Origin: Glandiceps talaboti
Taxonomy: Eukaryota > Hemichordata > Enteropneusta > Spengelidae
Direction: 5' to 3'
DNA length: 64,000 bases
Assembly: GCF_964340395.1 (NCBI RefSeq)
Contig: NC_135562.1
Coordinates: 14,803,796 to 14,867,795 of the forward strand
Shown here: piece after piece, positions 37,166 through 51,400 of the stretch
Numbering within the stretch: the stretch's first letter is position 1
Layout of the letters: every line of letters begins with the position of its first letter
The notes under the pieces: generated by a model
What the model was told of the DNA's origin: nothing
Database searches by the model: none
What the model saw: the letters and a program-made list of their open reading frames with translations, nothing else
Position numbers and translations under genes: made by a program

Positions 37166-40100
37166 TTTTTCTCTCCTATAACCATTATGATCAGTAACAG
37201 ATAAGTGCTAGTGCAGAGGGACTAGTACTGTTGCAGACCCAAAAAATCAGTTTTGATTCGATTTATTGTACCACATTGTGTGTACAGATATATGTACAAA
37301 TACATTACCTACAGGTGATTCATTACTGTTCAAGGTGTACAATATTATGAGTAAGTCGTTATATCTCTAACAAAACAGTTCCAAAAACGTTCCAGCTGGT
37401 GCAACTTGAAATGATTTGAACTGTGTGTCTTTTCAGTTTGAATTTATTTATTTATCCCCATTCCTCCTCCTTCTGGTTCCTTCTTCTTTTCATTTCCCCA
37501 TCTCCTTCTCTTCCTTCTATCTTCTCTCCCTCCCCTCCCCTCCCCTCCCCTCCTCGCCATCCCTATCCCCCCGGGGAAAAAAACAATACACTGTTATATT
37601 CAAATATCTAGTAGACCGAGGCTGTGTAGTTTGCTACTATATATAACAGTCAAAATACACAGATAAAAATAATCACTCGACACCTGGATTCACAACAATT
37701 GTATATATTATGCCTTGAGTACATTTACATTTATAAATGATATTTGCAATCATAAAATTTATAGCTAACAAATACTCAATGCTAGGTGATAACTCAACAA
37801 CTTAAAAACACAGAGATAGACCTATGTAAACTTGGTAATCAAAGTTGAAGCCTCTATAACACTTATTGTACCACGGTTAAATTGGTGATAAACACCATTG
37901 TACGGGTTACCTGTAGGTGTTACAAATATTGCAAATTCTTCCGTTGTATATTCGACTCCTTGGTAACGACGTTTGTGTACCTTGGCAACTGACACTCAGG
38001 GATAAGAGTTGTATATATCACAAGTCAAGTTTAGTATTAGCGGTCAATACTGACGGGTATAGAACGTAATAACTGTATAGTTGCAACTGCTTCATGTCTT
38101 TGTGCCCATATACTCTATACATAATTGATGCCTTTGAGCTCTTGATCCGGAAATTCGACCTAAGGTAAGGATTTTCTTAATACGTACAGCTTATACAGTT
38201 TCAAATTTGGCCTCCGTATATAATTGTCAAGTAACACCAACGGCGTTTAACATCCAATATTGTAAGCCTTTTGCTAAATCCTTTCGATTGACTCCTGTAG
38301 TATGCAGTTTATTGTTAAAGGGATCATGTAATCCTTCAACACACTATTCGTTGATTTTTTTTTATGATGTGGATGAAAAATTGCGCAGAATCTAAATTTG
38401 ATGTTACCGATCACCATAGCCTGCTTACGGTATAGATTGAACGGGATGTACCGTAAGCACCGTAAACAGGCTACGATCACCATTATTCCCTACTCACTAC
38501 ACTTCGTAAGGACGAAACACAGTACATGTGAATTGTAGGTTTACTAAAATTGAGTCATGTAGAACTCAGACATATTCAAATCTCTCCCTTCGAACAAAGT
38601 TTTTAATATTTCAGTACCAGTACAGTCTAAGACCACTAAAATGAAGTCTGAGATACAATGAAACTATTTCTATATGGCTGTGTCGTCTTATGCGCTCTGC
38701 CAAGGACTGGCTCTACTAAACTGCAGTCGACAACGCTGTTTCAATGCAATGGATATAATAGAACGAGCGTTGTGAAATCACTACTACCCTGGAATTCATG
38801 GGATGGGAATTTTAAAATTTGATTTTGTTGATGGGAAAACCAAAATTTTAACTCCCCATCCGCAGTGGCGTAAAGGGACTACACTAGTGTTGTCAGTCCA
38901 AACAACAAAATAGTGAAACAGGACAAAGTTCCTTACAATGTAGCCTACAGTGGTTATGTTGTCCTCGCCTGTTCTATGATAAACACATTTTGTACACAGA
39001 AAAATGTCCTTGAATAAATTTTCTAGGCTGTGGCTCGGTAATCCTTTACCCCACCCCCAGGATTGGGCTTTGACAAAAATCAGGGATGGGCAATACCTCT
39101 AGATGGAAACGTTGTTGTTTTGTCATTCAACTACAAGTCGATTTATAGTGAATCATATGGTATATATTTCAAGGGCTTCCATATAAATCTGCCTTAGGTA
39201 ACCAATCAACCAACATCGTGACAATTTTGTTATTAGGGTTGCTATATTTCTGCCAACACCCCACCCCCATTCCCCATAAACTAGATTTGGCATTATTCGT
39301 ACTCATTTTTGCTCTTTGCTGGAGACGAATTTCACCCACAACACTGTACGAGTGAAATAGAGAGAGCACAGTGAATGACACCACCCCCACACCCCATAAT
39401 GGAATCCCCGATCTCTCCCCAACATGGATACTAGAGCGTAGAAACATGCTGCTAGCCAAGTTTCTGGTAGGCTATCCAACAAAGATTTCTATACGGAATA
39501 AAAAGGCAATTCATAAAACATCTTAGGATAGTATTTTCTTAAGGAGACCCAAACACAACTCAGCGACACTCTGGCGATATTATTCAGTTCACGTTGTACC
39601 AACATCGTATTGTTCCATCAGTGTACCGTGTTTTTAATTAAATTCGTCGAAGTTGTTGGTTTTTCACACCGTGTACACAAAACTCAGACTCTTGCTCACA
39701 AAATGTTTGTCTCTTGTAAACTGTAAGTTCTTGTGTTCATTATACTTTTATGTGAATGACAATATTAAATGAACGCTTACATGACCTGCTTGAGTATGTG
39801 CACTTTCCCCGACAAGGATATCCATGTATCAACGTATCTTATAAATGTCAAATGAAGGAAAGTTACTTAGGCCAAGAAAAAAAAGTTGTTTAGTTCTCAG
39901 AGTTACTCGACCCCACCTAGTTTTCACTGCAGACCCTCAGGCTAAACTTGTATACATGTTCGAGAAAAAAATAATCAAATCACGAAAATTGTGAAGTCTC
40001 GCCAGAAATAGTGGACGCGGAAACCGATATCAACTAATGAAAAGACAAAACAACACTGTTCTTCCCATCTGTAATGGCTGTACATGTGATGGGAAGAAAC

Positions 40101-41440
40101 CAATAACACAGAGACCATTTGGAAAACGCATAACTACCTGACCTAGACACACATATCTGTAAAAAAAAAATAAAATAAAATAAAATAAAAAATCTACCTA
40201 CCCCACCTATTCTAAAATTGAGTGTAACCGGAACCACACAATTTTTTTATTAGGCCTTATGGCAATACCAGTGTAGGAAAGTTTTTAGAATTCTTTCCGT
40301 AATCCGTAAATCTCATCAGGTGACTTCCATGCCACGCAAGGTCTGCGTATAGTGTTAGACAAATGAAGTATTCAATATAATTGATCCCAAATTTTAAAAT
40401 TCTTTTTTGTGCATGTGATTTAAATAGATCTCAGAGAATCATAAAATGTAACCATACCACGAAAAAGATAGGTAAATTTTCACTGTATTGGCAAGCAAGA
40501 ATATGCAAATGTATACTGAACTTAACTCAAGCCCACGGGTAGCTGCAAAAATTGTAGCTTCAATTTGGTTTGTTTTGCCAACTCTATTTCAGAGAGGTTG
40601 CACGATGTAGAATTGGAGAAAATAACTTTTCATAAGGAAATGTAACTAAAATAAATAAGTCTTGCCTTTGTTTCTTTTAAAAGTGTAACTTGAAATGGCG
40701 TTCACCATTTTGCGGCCGAACCACTTGGCTTTTAGACTTGATAATACTGTTCGTCAGAAACCACGACTGTACATGACTGTGAATACCAAGTCTCTGAACG
40801 CACTTTCTAAAGCTATCATTGTAAATATGCCGTCTCTTGTCAAATTTATACACAAGGTAATGAGCCGGAACATCTGCTTATCCGCTTAGGAAATATGAAA
40901 TACTCATAACAAACATTCCATATTGTAGAACCGTGTGGCGGCGAAGATCAAAGCAATAAATATTGTAAACACACACAAAGGAATGGAATTGCATAGATAA
41001 AATTTAATGATGTATAAATTTAATATTTACATTTCTCTCTGGTTTGTTTACACGGAATATTTCTTATATATTTGAGAGAAATGGAATACGAATTTATATT
41101 TCAGGAGGTGTCGGCCCTCGGGCGAATCGTCTTTTCAAGCATTAACTAATCGGGAATGCTCGGGGCGTTTCGTGCACCAGCGATGTAAACATCTAATTTA
41201 TCACGCCATTACTGTTAACGTAAAACAGGTGAATAATTTACGACACTCGTATACAGGAACTACAATCGTGACTCAAATATTTCAAATTAATGAATACCTG
41301 TATGTTATTGTTTTGTCGTGACATCAAAGTCTCTCCAAATAGCACGAATTTGTGGTAGTAATGCAAAAGGAAAAAAGTTTTCTTCCGATGAGAATTCCTA
41401 GGGAGGAAATGACAATAATTGACAACACAGTCCCGAGGCG
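37166..41440. other. Gene-free stretch with a short inverted repeat at 38416-38475
   Basis: Mostly unique AT-rich DNA. At 38416-38475 AGCCTGCTTACGGT faces ACCGTAAACAGGCT, followed by an outer GATCACCAT/GATCACC direct match. A 54-codon frame from ATGGCG at 40695 that ends at AAG|GTAATG (about 40856) could be a first exon, but nothing downstream supports it. Confidence 0.35.
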
Positions 41441-42020
41441 TTTTTTTCGCGTCTAGAAATTGGCAGATGAAATTAATTCTTCAAACACATTTTCAATCAC
41501 TATATGTTGACCCGAATAAAGAGGTTTGCGCTTTCCTGCGCTTTCGCGCCTTAAAATTGGCAGACGACAATTTCTTTTAACTTTTCAATTAATATGACTG
41601 TCGTTCAAGAGATTTGTATTTTGCAATGGTGTCGCGCCTAAAAGTTGGCAGACGACACTATTGATAAAACTGTCGTTCAAGAGATTTGTACCTTAAATTT
41701 CAATATTTTTGCGCCTAAAAGTTGGCACACGACAATTGATGTAACTGCCTTTCAAGAGATTTGGTACTTTTCAATGTTTTCGCACCTTAAAGTTGGCAAA
41801 GGACATAACTGTCGTTCAAGAGAACTGCACTTTTCAAAATTTTCGCGCCTTTTAGTATAGTTGGAAGACGATAAATTGATGTAACTGCCGATTTGTACTG
41901 TTCAACATTTTTCCCGCCTAAACTTTTGGCAGACGACATTTACAGTTAATTTCCAGTAAATTGACGATGAAGAGATTTGTCGTTTCAAGGATGTTCTCGC
42001 GCCTGTACGTGGTAGAATGA
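41441..42020. repeat. Eight-unit degenerate array with conserved TTTTCGCGCC...GGCAGACGAC cores
   Basis: Cores near 41447, 41541, 41634, 41711, 41781, 41843, 41914 and 41998 read roughly TTCGCGCCTAAAAGTTGG followed by CAGACGAC. Spacing is uneven at 62-94 bp. A second block, CTGTCGTTCAAGAGATTTG, recurs between them. The TTTCGCGCC core resembles E2F/DP sites. Non-coding. Confidence 0.75.
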
Positions 42021-43173
42021 TTTACGTTTCCCATTTAGATAAACTAACAATCAAGTGATGTACGTCGTATAAATTATTTAACTTGGAAATTCGTGTGCGC
42101 ACATTTGACCCATGATCAACAAGCCTAACACGTAAATTTAACCTAACAACATCTTTCCCCTCTGGAACGTCGTGATCTGCTGTAATTTCTGAAAGCGAAT
42201 GATCGTGTACAGAGATTAATGAGAATTAATAAAAATACAGACTTTCTACATTTAAGAATTAATTTCGTGATTTTTCACATACCCTTACAAGATTCTGCAT
42301 GATTATATAGCGAGCAATGTACGCGATAACCAGCGATGTGTTATTTTATCAGTTATCGCCATAGCAACCGAGTCCTTAATAGGTGAACTCTGAAATTATA
42401 ACAGATAGCATCACAAAACATGGCACTTTATTAAAAGTGCGTTATCGCCAGCTGCAAAAGGCTTCATTGTTAGTTTGAGGCCTCAAACTGTCATCGTGCG
42501 CATATCCTGTTCAAAGTATCTGATAAAAATGGTTTTCTTGGTCTTCGAGTACGCTCCGAGTAGTAGTTTCCTTGTCTAGGACCACTGGCAAGCTCGAGAG
42601 TTCGTTTAGACATTTTAGCGGTGAGTCTAATACATATATTTCGTTTTACGAAAGGGTTCCCTCCATTCGTCCATTTGGTCTGCTAACTTTACATGTTGTA
42701 ACTGTAACTGTAACGTAACTATTTGCATATTTGGCATCTTGTATATTTTGAGGACCTATCGTTTGTCGTAAAATATTTCTGTTAATTTGCTGACTAAACT
42801 TAATACTGCATTGGGGAATACTTGAGGATGAAAGGTCCTCACTCTAAAAAAAAATGTTCAAAATATATAGCCGTTTCGGGACTTCAAAGATCCTAAGTCC
42901 CCAAACACTAATGATACATCACTGCAGCCGTCATCATGCCAGAACTCCGACTACACACGACTTACACATTGATAATTGATGAGTTCATGAGCGAATACTT
43001 TAAGCATAAGTCTGACGTCGACGTTCAGGGTGCCATCATATCGACTATTTATTCAAACCGTGAGTGTTATTATTTGTTCATGATCAGTAAGTACAATACT
43101 GTAAACACTTTTTAAATATGCTGTAAAACGTATACGACCTAAATTGTGTAAACTCATTTTTCTCCTTTAACCT
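42021..43173. other. Gene-free stretch, nothing recognised
   Basis: Complex AT-rich sequence with no supportable gene, RNA or repeat. Confidence 0.4.
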
Positions 43174-44239
43174 ATCGTCGTAAATGCATAAACCACAGCC
43201 TCTTTTACGGCACCGTTCAAAACGCGCCGTCATCGTCGTAAACCACAGCCTCTTTTACGGCACCGACCAAAATGCGCCGTCAATTCGCAGTGTCGCGGAA
43301 GAAATAACAGCTGAGGTGTGCGAGAATGCGTTAACCCTAAAGTGTAAATATACTCAAGACTGTTCATAAATCACATCAGGAATCACACCATATATTAGAC
43401 GATATTAATCAAATAAAAGGCTAGACGATTAATTTCTCGTTAATTGTTAATTAACTTGAGTTAATGATAAAATCTCTCTCAAAATTTACCAAATCAAAGT
43501 AAACATTGTGACATTAAAGGTAACCGCTCGGTTAAACATCGACATTTTAATTAAATTCGCAGGATTACTTAAAAGTAATCAATTTGAAAAGATTACGTTT
43601 TGTTTGTTATCTTGCTAAATAGTAGGTTTAATATTTACGAAAATAGTCGAAGAGATAAATCGACTTGATATAAAGAATATATATTGTTTTCTGACTCTTA
43701 GAGAGAAATATGGCAACTTCTGAATCGTGGTATTTTTTTTTATTTTTGATGATGCGCCTCGTCAAGGTAATCATATTTCCTTGATAATCAAAGTTATTGA
43801 AATTTCTCCAAACTGTACTATATAAAAGCTTGTCCCACGTCCTTTTGAAATGATAACAATTAAACTTGAGGGTTCATCTGCTATTCGACAAGGAAATTGA
43901 GATACAACTTCGTAGTCCGTAAGACACAGTCGTTCGATCGTGCCACGCTCAGCCAGCACTCATGTTTAAGAAGCCTGGTATGGCTGAACAACAGGACGTA
44001 TCTTACACAAATCTAAGAACTCCAAAGATATTCCTCAAATTTTAAAGAGATGGTTAAATCGATATCTAGTTAAATGGGAAGCATTCCCATTTACCAAAAT
44101 GATGGCCGCAAGAAACTTAAACAACACTACTGTGAGTGACTCATTCTCGCAAGCCAAAGTTACAATTTTTCTGAAAGAAAAATGATATCGACCGTCTTGG
44201 ACGGTGCCGTAAAAGAGGCTGTGATTACATTACGACGAT
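43174..44239. mobile_element. Inverted-repeat element, about 1.07 kb, no coding content
   Basis: The left end holds two direct copies (43174-43221 and 43232-43281) of a module containing ATCGTCGTAA, CACAGCCTCTTTTACGGCAC and ACGCGCCGTC. The right end (44190-44239) is the inverse of the same module. A partial third relic (GCCGTAAAAGGG...TTTTTTACGACGACG) lies at about 44449-44487. The interior includes a minus-strand piece of the dispersed repeat seen at 22.5 kb. No transposase frame is present, so it would be non-autonomous. Confidence 0.6.
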
Positions 44240-44499
44240 GCCGTGGCTTTGATTTACATTTTGTACGCATTGTCTATGTTTACATGATTGTTTCACTATG
44301 TGCGACATAGTTACATTTTAAGTGACACAAGCTGAGTTCATACGATTTTCTACTCGGCTAAAAATATGTACATCAAATATTTATTAATTTTAACCATTCT
44401 AGTATAAGGTTATGGTTGATGTTAGTCGAGAGGTTATCCGGACAAAGCCGTAAAAGGGCAATTGGTTAGTTTTTTACGACGACGAAATTACCGGTTTCG

Positions 44500-45113
44500 A
44501 TTCCATCAATGGCAAGTGACAATTAGGAATCATTCTTCGAAGAAGTATTGTGGTTATACTTTTATGCATTCAATAAATAGAAAACCACCGGTGTGACCGC
44601 TTCAATTTGTGGCAAAAATTACCACGAAAAACGGAGACTGAATTTAGGAAGTAGACGTTTTACCCACCACTTAATCCCGAAAACATCATTATGTAGTCAT
44701 TTCCCAAGTTCTTATCAACTCAGTGATCATTAAAAACATCGATTTATTTAGTACGAGTTACATGATGAAGTTAACGATTCACTGCCGTTGTTTGATTTGT
44801 GTGTGTAATGTTTTGATAGCTTATCTCTAGCATTGATGTACTTCACTGTAACTATGTGTCCTTAAACAACTATTGTGGTATAGCATCAGCTGAACAACTT
44901 GTATGAGTCACGTGATTCGACAATGATGTCGCCGTGGAAAGGTGACCGTAGGTAACAACGCTTTGCAAACATCGCAAACTACGAACAAAACAACAAATCG
45001 TGTAAATGTATCAAAACCTACGATCAGCAACACAAGCGTGTGCAAGTGATGCTATGATAACCCATCTCAGTCGCATTACGTCACCATAAATGTCAACCAC
45101 ATTATACATACAT

Positions 45114-45144
<31 letters not shown>

Positions 45145-46435
45145 TACATACATACATACATACATACATACATACATACATACATACATACATACATACA
45201 TACATACATACATACATACAAGCAAGCGCGTCTGCCTACAGAAAACAGATCTACACTGACTGACAGACTGACTGACTGACTGACTGACACACACGCATAT
45301 ACAGATACAGTCACAGAAAGACACACACACACAGTAAGTGATCCTAGCATGTCAAAACAGGTCAAATCTTCAAACCGTATATAAACATGTATCAATCTTG
45401 TAGTGAATACTAACTGATAGGTTCTAATCAGGATAACGTGTAAATGGACGACATAACCATTAGATGATAAACATATCAACACACACACAACACCGATAAT
45501 ATCGTTCGACCACTCTAGTAATAGAGTATTTAGAGTTAACACACAACAACACATGTACGGGTACTATTACATTACCTGTGTATATGAAAACTCACTACTG
45601 AAACCGTATGATAGGGTATTAGTATGTGCTGGTTATCACTTTTTCTCTCAAAGAATTTATGATTCAATACAGCATTAATTGTGATGTACTTTATTTTGTC
45701 TGTGACACCAGGCCCTTCATGGTAATTTTTACCGGGGTTTCGTCTAGTCATAATGTTCCTCCTATACATGATAAACAGCATCGTCATATGATGGAGCGGC
45801 TAAGTAACGTCTTCTCCGTTTCGTTAGAGTGGCAAATATGACTCTGACTGTTGTAAATATTTTCTCTTCCGGTGTCTATTGTGTCAAATGAACATTCCGA
45901 CTAAAACGGAGAATTCCGTCACTAAGTACAGCACAGCTTGACTGAACTCCCCGTGGTTACTATATTGAATGACCTCTTTAATACCTATATATTCCAGTAC
46001 ATTAACAAAAAATGGCGATTTCCCCTTTATTTATGGATGATGGGCTACAAAGTAACAGAGTGGGTAGCGTTAAATGACTTAATGCAGTTTTTTGTATCAA
46101 CCTAAAGGGATCTGATGGAAAGTGTCATTGAAGCGAAAGAACCTCGTCCGGTTTGAGTTTGTATTCTGTGCTCGAAATAAAAGTAGCACGGTACATTTAT
46201 TTCACTAAAGTGCAAGTGCTATGTGAGAAATGGTGAATACATATTTTAATATTGTATGTAGCTATTGCCATTTTGCACCATTAGCTGTTAATAAGAGGTA
46301 GTCGATTGTTCTAAAAGTAAAGGTAAATTTGGCAAAAAAAAATCACTGAAAAAAAACAAAATGTGCTAAGAATTTTCTGTGATCCAACATGAATATTGGA
46401 GTGTCAGGAAGGTGACCTGGTTGGTGGTAACAAAC
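44500..46435. other. Gene-free stretch with (CATA)n/(GACT)n microsatellites
   Basis: Microsatellites (CATA)n at about 45104-45221 with an internal (CA)n, (ACTG)n at about 45256-45289 and CA/CAGA units to 45332. Frames rich in cysteine-methionine-tyrosine-valine on the minus strand are artefacts of (CATA)n. Nothing else is recognised. Confidence 0.6.
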
Positions 46436-46439
46436 CCGA

Positions 46440-48301
46440 CCTTAGACAGACAGACAGACAGACCTTAGACAGACATACAGACAGACATACAGACAGACAT
46501 ACAGTACAGTTTTCGCCTAAGCTCTCGCCTCAATTCGCGTTCGCATCGCTTCAGCTTCGCTTTCGCTTCGCCTCAATGTCATGTTTACTGGAGTTCGCTT
46601 CAATTAAACATCGCTTCCCTTTCGCGTTGAGTTCGCATTCGCATCGCACCCCATTCGCATCGCATTGCGTGGAACATGCGCTATTATACCCACATATTTG
46701 CATGATAAAGGATTTGAAACGAAAAGTATAGATCATTACGACTAGTAAAATTATGTAGGGTTGTACTTTACTTTTCTGTCTACGGCACGATAACCCTTTT
46801 GGTTAAATTTGCGTTAATAAATGTTGAGTATTACACAGCCCTTTCCGATCTCCTGTTTGGACATTATCTAGAATACACTACCTTCGATATATGAACGAAT
46901 TTTTTTTATTTGCCGTTTTATGTACTTTACTCCGTTATACCTTTAAAATGAAACTTACAAGATTCAAATTACAGAAGTAAACAAAATACAACGTACATCT
47001 ATGTTGAACGTTTTGTATCCGGACCCCATATTTTTGCGTTCCCGACATCGGTGACAATGTCGCATTTTAAATATTAAAACTTAAAACTTACGAAAATTTG
47101 TTTTTAACTTTTTTTCTGATGTTAGTTAAGACACATTTATTTGGGCGTCCCACTCATCAGTTGTTTCAATATCATAGTGTTTCTCCATTTCCCTTGTCCA
47201 TACATGTAACGACCATGTATTTTGGCAAAAGGAGGAGGGTTTTAGTAATAGGCTTCTCCTCATTTCTTGAAGCACATATTCTTTTTCGTATTCCATAGTT
47301 CAGTGGTCCGAGTCGTGAGGTAAACGGTTGAAAAGCTAATGAAAATTGAGCGTACGTACAATGGGAAACGAAAGCTATATCGGCGACCACAGATCAGAAA
47401 ATTATTGCAATCATGAACTTTATACTTTCGCATTGTAACTTATATAGATGACAACATTACGGTCGTTTCGATAAATTGTCAATTTGGTACGCAGTTTGGC
47501 GTTTCGCTACATACTGTTGGACGTTTCACTACATTATTCGCCCATTATATATTGTGGTGTTCGTGACCTATGAGGAACGTAGATCATCGTAGTGTACCGG
47601 ACTTTCTGCAAAGAGGACTTGTGTTTATCACCACTTTATTTTTGCTCACCACTGTGCAATTGCTTTTTCTACATTTGTTAACATACATTCTGTGTATGTT
47701 CGTGGTTTGTACAAAGGGATCGTCCCGTTTGTAAAATATATTTGACTGGTCATTCCATTTAATTGTGGTGACAGTTGTGGCCGTGTTCACGGCACCGGCC
47801 GACCAACCCTAGCGGGACGATTTGGTAATTGGGGAGCGGGGACGATATGGCACGGGACAATATAACGCACCAGCCCCTAATAAATCCATGCATAGAACCT
47901 ATCTCAGAATTTTGAGTTTTAGGTTTGTACAATGTGCGTAACAGACAGAATTCACGACGTACAGCAGTGAAAACAGATATGCAAATACTGTCACACCTTT
48001 CACAGTATCGCTTCACCTTCATTGTTGTTTGACGTGAAGCGACCTTCATTGTTTTTTGATGCGATGCGAACAAGAAGCGAACGCGAAGCGAAATGACTGC
48101 GATGCGAATGCCGTCATGAAGCGATACCAAGTTACGAAGCGAATTGATTGAAGTGATAATGAGGCGATGCGACTGCGAAGGCGAAGCGAAGCGAATGCGA
48201 AAAATGCGACAGCTTAGGCGAAAACTGTACTGTACATACATACATACATACATACATACATACATACATACATACATACATACATACATACATACATACA
48301 T

Positions 48302-48339
<38 letters not shown>

Positions 48340-48341
48340 CT

Positions 48342-48413
<72 letters not shown>
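46440..48413. mobile_element. Foldback element with GCGA-rich arms and microsatellite flanks
   Basis: A perfect 23-bp inverted pair occupies 46501-46523 and 48211-48233 (inner part TTTTCGCCTAAGCT). Just inside are TCGC-rich arms (46524-46680) and their inverse, GCGA-rich arms (about 48000-48210), made of short degenerate units such as GCTTCGCTTTCGC. Outside are CAGA/CATA microsatellites (46440-46500 and 48234-48413), both containing GACCTTAGACAGACAG in the same orientation. The 1.3 kb interior has no coding frame I can support. Confidence 0.65.
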
Positions 48414-51400
48414 AATTACCCAATTCAGTATATTGTTGGGATACAACAACCAAATCTGAATTTCTACTAATGGATGTGTGTATTATATCACCATGTGGTC
48501 CAGTCAATAAGTTTTAATACGTACAGCCCACAATTACACGTACGTCATTTATATTTTCACATTCCTTTGAAATATAATTCAGATATTTACCCAAAATACA
48601 GATTCCATGTGAACATTCTTTACCCATTATGTGTCGTCATGGAGAATGTAATGACAGGTACACCGTACCACCAACACGTTGAACTATTCAGTGAGGTATT
48701 GATTGACCTTTCACCCTTAAACCAGTCCGTGGTTCCCTCTTCTTGGCCCTTTACGGCTTTTTTGACCAATGTCAAAAGGAAATCGGGCATATATTTTTGA
48801 GTCAACACTTCCATCCACAACAGTACGAATAACGTAGTAAGTAACGCAATATTTTATTGAAAAATCTGAATTTACGCAAACTTAAAATTTGCTAACACCG
48901 CCTTTAGCATCTCACGCCAAAGGCCGATACTTTCTGAAAAGAAAAATACCCGGGAGCGGCAAAATAACAGAACATGATTGAGAGACCTATACTTACAAAT
49001 CAGGCCTTGTCATGAGCATTACTTTAATACTTATAACAATCGACGTCAGGCCTATATGAGTGAGATATATGTATCTTACAGTACAGATTTACAACATGAA
49101 TGAAATACATGTACTGTAACACAGATACTTTAAGAATCGATATCTAATAAATCATACCCCGGATGTATGACGTGTGTATGACGTGTGCCAATCAATAGTA
49201 ACATAAACTGAGAAACCAATGCAATCAACTCAATTTCTAAGTATTATATTGTACAGGATATTTTTTGGGGGTGATGTTTCTTAAGTAATCCATAACCGTA
49301 ATCTGAAGCAGAAAAGAAAATCGATTCTCTCATATCAAGTACGCCTAAAGGTGCTTGTGGTCGGTGGTCTCCCGCGTTCAAGTCTCTTTTTTCTTGACTT
49401 ACACGGGTTACAACGCACAGGCAGTTCAAAGCTTTCAATCTCTTGTCGATGATCCTCCCCAGAATGACAAATTCCATATAGTTACAGCTCGTTATGACCT
49501 GTGTAAGTCATTTGATCTATCAAGCTAATGAAATTTTATGAATTGATTATTTGTGGTTACAAAAAATGTATCAACACTGTTTACAATACTAATTGATTAG
49601 TAATTATTATAACTTTTTCCCACGATGCAACATTCAACATGGCGGGTTTGCAAGTTCCCTATTAGTTTAGATAACCGATAATCAAGGTTCTATGCAAACG
49701 AATATCTTAATCATCTTTAAGTTACTGTGACATGTTTTATCTTGTCGACTACTGATGACACAACTTTCATTTGTAGTAAGCAGACAATAAGTACTAATTA
49801 TAGAGTGACGTCACAGTGACAATCTACTAAATTACGTCATCACCTCACTGTCTACAGTGACATACAATATTCGTCAATTTAATTAGTTTGGCCATAAACT
49901 GTGGAGAATGAACGTCTCCACTGTCTATGCAGGTACTACTGTGCCAGTGAAAAGTGATTTAGACTGGCGCACATGTGTCCCACGTCAGTAAACACAGGTA
50001 TAAAAACTTGAAATTATTTTCTTTTATTTTCTGGGGAAAAACAAAGTAGAAAAATAACAGATCTAAATCGACTCCATGAAATTCAGCATCTGTATATAAT
50101 TCCTAAACTTATCTCTACGATGCTCTATTTCTCATACACAGTGCAACCAAAAGTGGCACAAGCTTACCTTGTCACCTTTACTTTTTTTTGTGTAACTTAA
50201 AACTTACGTATCACACTTCGACACCACAGAGCATAAACCAGTGATGAAATTAATAAGATCATCACGTTTGGCATCTAGTTAAAACAGTTGGTGGCAGATG
50301 GGGATTTCCTCAAACTTTTTAGTTTACGGTGTTAAATTATGTGAGAAGGGTTTATCTTCTGCCAATCACAGTATATAACAGTCATATAATATGATACAAA
50401 TAGCTTGAAATACGCAACGAAATGTCAACCCCCTCTCCCCCTCCCCCGCCTCCACAATGAACCTTTCTTTAGGCTTTGAATACGAACCAACCACAGCTAA
50501 GTGAAATAGCCTTAGTGATTACGTACATTTTAGTTGGCACGGTAATATATCCATGCTGATGATTAAAAAAATAAAATGGTCGAAACAACAAGAAGCTCTC
50601 AATATAATGGACTGTTATGTTCACCTGTCAAATATAGCCCCATGGAATATTTAGATTTTTGCGAAAGAAAAACATACACAAATTGGCCCTGTGGACTCAC
50701 CTACATGGGTGTACTGAAATTGTTCTATTTTAAATGGTAAAGGTTTAAGCTCAGATTTTTTTAATAAGAGTGTTCTGAGGTTTAAGTCATGGGGTCTATT
50801 CGGGCCACTAAGTCAGACCGTACCTATAGAATTGTTTCAGACGCCCTCGAGTGGGATCTCACCTTTGTACTTTAAGAAGAAAGTCAGAAAGAATAGAACG
50901 GACAATCATTTATCCTCTCCTTTCAAACCATCAACGAGTAGTGGGCATTACCAACACATCGATGCACAAAGCATATCGTAGACTAGGTGTATTGTTTGCA
51001 TTATTTGCCGAGTTGTCTCAATTACAATCTGTGTGAGTCTCGGGTAGAAGTTTTTTGTCCGTGTAGTACCTGAGTACGCAGTGAAACGAAGCCGTAATGC
51101 AGTTTCAGGGATTATCGAGGTTTGCCTGTCATTCTTTAGAGTACTGTAGTTTATTAGATCTAGATCTCGTGTTGCTTTGAGTTCACGCGTTTAGACACCT
51201 GTTATATTGACTGATGAGCCTTGAAACATTAAGGAATAATGCTTAAATTGTGCGCAAACTTCGGACCAACCCGGTCGACCTTTCCTGTTTACGTTTATTG
51301 AGTCAAATGAAACTGTTTTCTTTCCTTAATTATTTCTCCCAAATATAGGTTTAACTTTTCTCAGTTAAACTATCATTACGCAAGGAATGCCACGTACATT

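Noticed and set aside
40695-40889. 64-codon ORF with ATGGCG start
   Set aside because: A donor-like AAGGTAATG follows, but I found no matching downstream exon and no known motif.
45100-48420. CRISPR-like regularly spaced repeats
   Set aside because: The repeats are contiguous microsatellites without unique spacers, and the genome is eukaryotic.
48132-48507. Cysteine-methionine-tyrosine-valine repeat ORFs
   Set aside because: Artefacts of (CATA)n and (CAGA)n; the same reason excludes 45011-45554, 47759-48301 and 58839-59027.
49244-49477. Possible tRNA-like GCGTTCAAGTCTC on the plus strand and a 77-codon ORF on the minus strand
   Set aside because: No acceptor stem or A box pairs with the apparent T-loop, and the ORF has no recognisable domain or splice context.
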